From assembly GCA_012510305.1 (NCBI GenBank), contig JAAZIE010000196.1:1-9325 (forward strand): a stretch of DNA of 9,325 nucleotides, given 5' to 3'. Below, one piece after another: positions 6,993 to 9,325 of this stretch (its first letter is position 1; the number at the start of each line of letters is the position of its first letter). Under the pieces are notes generated by a model that had not been told where the DNA came from, made no database searches, and was given only the letters and a program-made list of their open reading frames with translations. This stretch comes from Bacillota bacterium. Its GTDB lineage: Bacteria > Bacillota > Dethiobacteria > DTU022. Made by a program: the position numbers and the translations under genes.

Positions 6993-7137
6993 GTGTTAAT
7001 TATATATCTATAAATATCTTTTCTAATACAAGAAGAAAACAGTAAAGGATATTTAAAAGATTCTGTCGAACTTAAAGTAAATAAGCATCTAAATACAAAA
7101 AGTATCTGTAAGTACTTAAAGTGGCAAGGAGTGCGGC
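6993..7137 (+). promoter_or_regulatory. AT-rich leader with paired ACTTAAAGT repeats upstream of the CoA-transferase
   Basis: This stretch is far richer in A and T than anything else in the window. Two identical 9-base elements ACTTAAAGT, each with dyad symmetry (ACTT-A-AAGT), lie at 7070-7078 and 7114-7122, 44 bases apart. The second lies just before the AAGGAG ribosome binding site (7126-7131). They could be an operator pair for a regulator of the downstream gene, but chance is possible in such AT-rich DNA. I found no clear -35/-10 pair for the plus strand; the TATAAA at about 7009-7014 lacks a good -35. Confidence 0.3.
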
Positions 7138-8505
7138 ATGAACTGGAAAACCCTTTATCAAGAAAAACTTACCTCCATTGAAGAAGCGATGGCGGTTGTC
7201 GGGCCGGGCGACCGGGTGATTCTATCCCACTGTGCCGGGGAATCCCTGGCCCTGAGCCGGGCCCTGGTGGAGCGGGCCCCGCAGCTGGAAAATGTGACGA
7301 TCATTCACTTTCTCATGCTGGGGCCGAACCGGTTTTGCGGTCCGGGCATGGAGAAGCATTTTTCCCATCTCTCCCTTTTTGCGGGCCCCTCGGTGCGCGA
7401 AGCGGTCAACAGCGGCCGGGCCGATTTTATCCCCTGTTTTTTCTCCGAAGTGCCGAAACTGTTCCGGGAGGGCTACCTCCCCGTCGACCGCGCCCTCGTT
7501 CAACTCAGCCCGCCCGATGAGCACGGCTTTATGAGCTTCGGGGTTTCGGTGGACTACACCAAGGTGGCCACTCACTGTGCCCGGACGGTCGTCGCAGCGG
7601 TGAACCCGCAGATGCCGCGAACCCTGGGCAACAGTTTTATCCATGTTTCTGAGGTGGACCATATTGTCGAGGTTGACGAGCCCGTTATCGCCGTTCCCCT
7701 CCCCAAGATCGGCCCCGTCGAGGAGGCCATCGGCCGTCACGTCGCTTCCCTCGTGGAAGACGGCTCCACGCTGCAGCTCGGTATCGGGGCGATCCCCGAT
7801 GCCACCCTGAAATTTTTAACCGATAAAAAGGATCTGGGCATTCACACGGAGATGTTCTCCGACGGGGTGGTCGAACTGGTGGAGCGGGGAGTGATCAACA
7901 ACACCAAGAAGACGCTTCACCCGGGCAAGCTTATCGCCACTTTTCTCATGGGCACCCGGCGGCTCTACGATTTTGTGGACGACAACCCTGCTGTAGAGAT
8001 GCACGGCGTCGATTACACCAATGATCCGGTGATCATCGGGCAAAACACGAAGATCGTTTCGATCAACGGCGCCCTGGAGGTGGATCTCACCGGGCAGGTC
8101 TGTGCCGACTCCCTCGGCTATACCCACTACAGCGGCGTGGGCGGCCAGGTGGATTTTGTGCGCGGTTCCGCCCGCTCCCCCGGCGGCAAGTCGATCATCG
8201 TGCTGCCTTCCACGGCGGCGGGCGGGCAGGTATCGCGTATCTGCGTCGCCCTCTCCGAGGGGGCCTCGGTGACGACCACGCGCAACGATGTTCATTACGT
8301 GGTCACGGAGTACGGCATCGCCAACCTGCGGGGCAAGAGTTTTCGTGAAAGGGCCGAGGCGCTTATCTCCATCGCCCACCCTGACTTCCGCCGCGAGCTG
8401 AGCGAGGAAGCCAAGGCCAAAAGGTCCATTTTACTGCCGCCGATTTCGCTTGGCGGTGCGGTGATGAGGGATCTGGGCGAGAAGCGCGCTGTTTCATCCC
8501 CCTAG
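7138..8505 (+). CDS. Acetyl-CoA hydrolase/transferase family CoA-transferase (4-hydroxybutyrate or butyrate CoA-transferase type)
   Basis: Complete 455-residue protein, about the length of the butyryl-CoA:acetate and 4-hydroxybutyrate CoA-transferases (430-460). These cytosolic enzymes move CoA between an acyl-CoA and a free acid, usually acetate, through a glutamyl-CoA thioester. The catalytic Glu is in HTEMFSDG (236-243); E238 falls at the position known for the Clostridium aminobutyricum enzyme. CoA-binding glycine motifs are GIGAIPDA (215-222) and YSGVGGQVDFVRG (331-343), followed by SPGGKSIIVLPST (347-359). Two domains of roughly equal length fit the family fold. The ATG start has AAGGAG at 7126-7131 with a 6-base spacer. 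It appears to be monocistronic, with 280 bases of divergent upstream DNA. The exact acid and acyl-CoA substrates cannot be read from the sequence and no acyl-CoA pathway genes adjoin it. Confidence 0.93.
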   Translation: MNWKTLYQEKLTSIEEAMAVVGPGDRVILSHCAGESLALSRALVERAPQLENVTIIHFLMLGPNRFCGPGMEKHFSHLSLFAGPSVREAVNSGRADFIPCFFSEVPKLFREGYLPVDRALVQLSPPDEHGFMSFGVSVDYTKVATHCARTVVAAVNPQMPRTLGNSFIHVSEVDHIVEVDEPVIAVPLPKIGPVEEAIGRHVASLVEDGSTLQLGIGAIPDATLKFLTDKKDLGIHTEMFSDGVVELVERGVINNTKKTLHPGKLIATFLMGTRRLYDFVDDNPAVEMHGVDYTNDPVIIGQNTKIVSINGALEVDLTGQVCADSLGYTHYSGVGGQVDFVRGSARSPGGKSIIVLPSTAAGGQVSRICVALSEGASVTTTRNDVHYVVTEYGIANLRGKSFRERAEALISIAHPDFRRELSEEAKAKRSILLPPISLGGAVMRDLGEKRAVSSP

Positions 8506-8507
8506 AT

Positions 8508-8542
8508 AAACGGTTCCTTTTTACTCCCCGATGGGAACGTTT
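8508..8542 (+). terminator. Weak stem-loop after the CoA-transferase gene
   Basis: AAACG (8508-8512) and TTCC (8514-8517) can pair with GGAA (8534-8537) and CGTTT (8538-8542), giving nine pairs with one bulged G. It starts two bases after the stop codon, where a terminator is expected, but no T-run follows the stem; the T-rich stretch lies in the loop. Confidence 0.3.
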
Positions 8543-8571
8543 ACCCGGCTTCCGGTGGGGCATACTATAAT
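8539..8571 (+). promoter_or_regulatory. Candidate promoter region for the GH57-like gene
   Basis: A perfect TATAAT at 8566-8571 lies 67 bases before the start codon, but no good -35 box is found 16-18 bases upstream of it. GTTTAC (8539-8544) and GGGCAT (8558-8563), 13 bases apart, resemble the two boxes recognised by the SigB-type general stress or sporulation sigma factors. Both readings are pattern matches only. Confidence 0.35.
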
Positions 8572-8638
8572 TCCCGGCAAAATACCGGCAGCAGCAAGCG
8601 GAGGCCGCGGGTAGAACAACAGGGGGGAGACCTGCAGG

Positions 8639-9325
8639 ATGAAAGATCTCTACGTTATTTTGGCATTCCATGCCCACGAGCTTCTCTGGGATCTGCCGGA
8701 GAAGCTTCTTTCTTACCTGGAAGATGAAAATCCGATGAAAAAAACGATCCTTGACGCCAACTATATCAAGACCAGGGAGGAGGAGGGCCGCGACGTCTAT
8801 ACCTTGGGGATTCAGCTGGGCGAAAGGTTGGACGCGCCTATCTGCGTCGAATACAGCAACGAGCTGCTGCAGCAGATCCAGGAGATCATCCCGGAAATAT
8901 TTGAGCGCATCCAAAAGGCTTTTCAGGAGGGCCGGCTTTCGCCCATATACGGCCATGCCCACCACACCCATGTCTCCCTGTTGAAAGAAAAGGAGATTTC
9001 CCAGGAAATAATATGGAATATGCAGTATTTGCACGATTACATGGCCGTGCCTCACCCCCGGTACAAAGGCTACTTTTCGCCGGAGGCTTCTTACAGCGCC
9101 GCTAAACTGGGAGGCGTTGCCGGGGCCAATATCGACTATGTTGTCTTTCCCCACCTGCAGGAGAAAAAGGTTTCCTTTGAGCTGGAGGGGCCGGGGGATC
9201 ATCTCTACAAGCCCTTTTGGATAACCGCTCCCCACCGCCCCCTGCTGGCTTTTCCCCGCAACTTTCCCATCTCGCAGGAGATCTGGCGGCCTATCACCCG
9301 CATGAAAAGGGATGAGGTCAAGAAC
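8639..9325 (+). CDS. Glycoside hydrolase family 57-like protein, 3' truncated by window edge
   Basis: The open frame starts with ATG at 8639-8641 and continues without a stop through 229 codons to the window end. GGGGGGAG at 8622-8629, 9 bases upstream, supports the start. The N-terminus shows three GH57-type landmarks: FHAHE (10-14), the family's opening His motif after a first beta strand (LYVILAF); a histidine cluster GHAHHTH (105-111) followed by SLL; and KGYFSPEASYS (143-153), which corresponds to the region with the conserved Pro-Glu of GH57 proteins. GH57 enzymes act on alpha-glucans and include amylases, branching enzymes and 4-alpha-glucanotransferases; many clostridial members have no known substrate. 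Family proteins are usually 400-700 residues, so a large part is missing, including the expected catalytic Asp. No signal peptide is apparent, so cytoplasmic. Substrate is unassigned; a deacetylase-like superfamily member is an alternative. Confidence 0.72.
   Translation, partial: MKDLYVILAFHAHELLWDLPEKLLSYLEDENPMKKTILDANYIKTREEEGRDVYTLGIQLGERLDAPICVEYSNELLQQIQEIIPEIFERIQKAFQEGRLSPIYGHAHHTHVSLLKEKEISQEIIWNMQYLHDYMAVPHPRYKGYFSPEASYSAAKLGGVAGANIDYVVFPHLQEKKVSFELEGPGDHLYKPFWITAPHRPLLAFPRNFPISQEIWRPITRMKRDEVKN

Noticed and set aside
7100..7117. AAGTA...TACTT stem before the CoA-transferase as a riboswitch or attenuator
   Set aside because: Only five A-T-rich pairs around an 8-base loop; too weak to support a regulatory RNA structure.
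8363..9235. 290-codon minus-strand open frame opposite the CoA-transferase end and the GH57-like gene
   Set aside because: It crosses two genes with clear family motifs and ribosome binding sites on the plus strand; its own translation shows no recognisable family.

Overview
The window is a roughly 60% GC stretch of bacterial chromosome, most likely from an anaerobic Firmicute of the Clostridia (a Moorella, Pelotomaculum or Desulfotomaculum-like lineage). The evidence is the FakA/FakB pair, strong AAGGAG-type ribosome binding sites with frequent GTG and TTG starts, a CoA-transferase typical of fermentative or syntrophic anaerobes, and a stand-alone pyruvate-kinase C-terminal-domain protein. 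The genus cannot be fixed from sequence alone. No rRNA, tRNA, CRISPR array, transposase or prophage gene was seen.

Layout. (1) 1-1373, plus strand: the last 43 codons of a gene that is probably jetC, overlapped by a complete jetD. This is the right-hand end of a Wadjet anti-plasmid system whose other genes would lie left of the window. (2) 1374-1461: two 31-base palindromic units in inverted orientation, resembling a REPIN (mobile REP doublet). (3) 1481-3622, plus strand: tex, an RNA-binding housekeeping protein. (4) 3685-6857, minus strand, convergent with tex: a three-gene cluster transcribed as PK C-terminal-domain protein, then fakB, then fakA. FakB carries a fatty acid and FakA phosphorylates it to acyl-phosphate for phospholipid synthesis; why the PK-like protein comes first is not known. 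(5) 6858-7137: a divergent, strikingly AT-rich intergenic region with a candidate promoter for the minus-strand cluster and a pair of 9-base repeats in front of the plus-strand gene. (6) 7138-8505, plus strand: a CoA-transferase of the acetyl-CoA hydrolase/4-hydroxybutyrate CoA-transferase family. (7) 8639 to the window end, plus strand: the first 229 codons of a glycoside hydrolase family 57-like protein.

Most of the window is ordinary core metabolism. The accessory signals are the Wadjet end and the REPIN-like doublet that directly abuts the jetD stop codon. I found no convincing evidence of a wholly new system. The most testable novelty is the possible functional link between the stand-alone PK C-terminal-domain protein and the fatty acid kinase genes.
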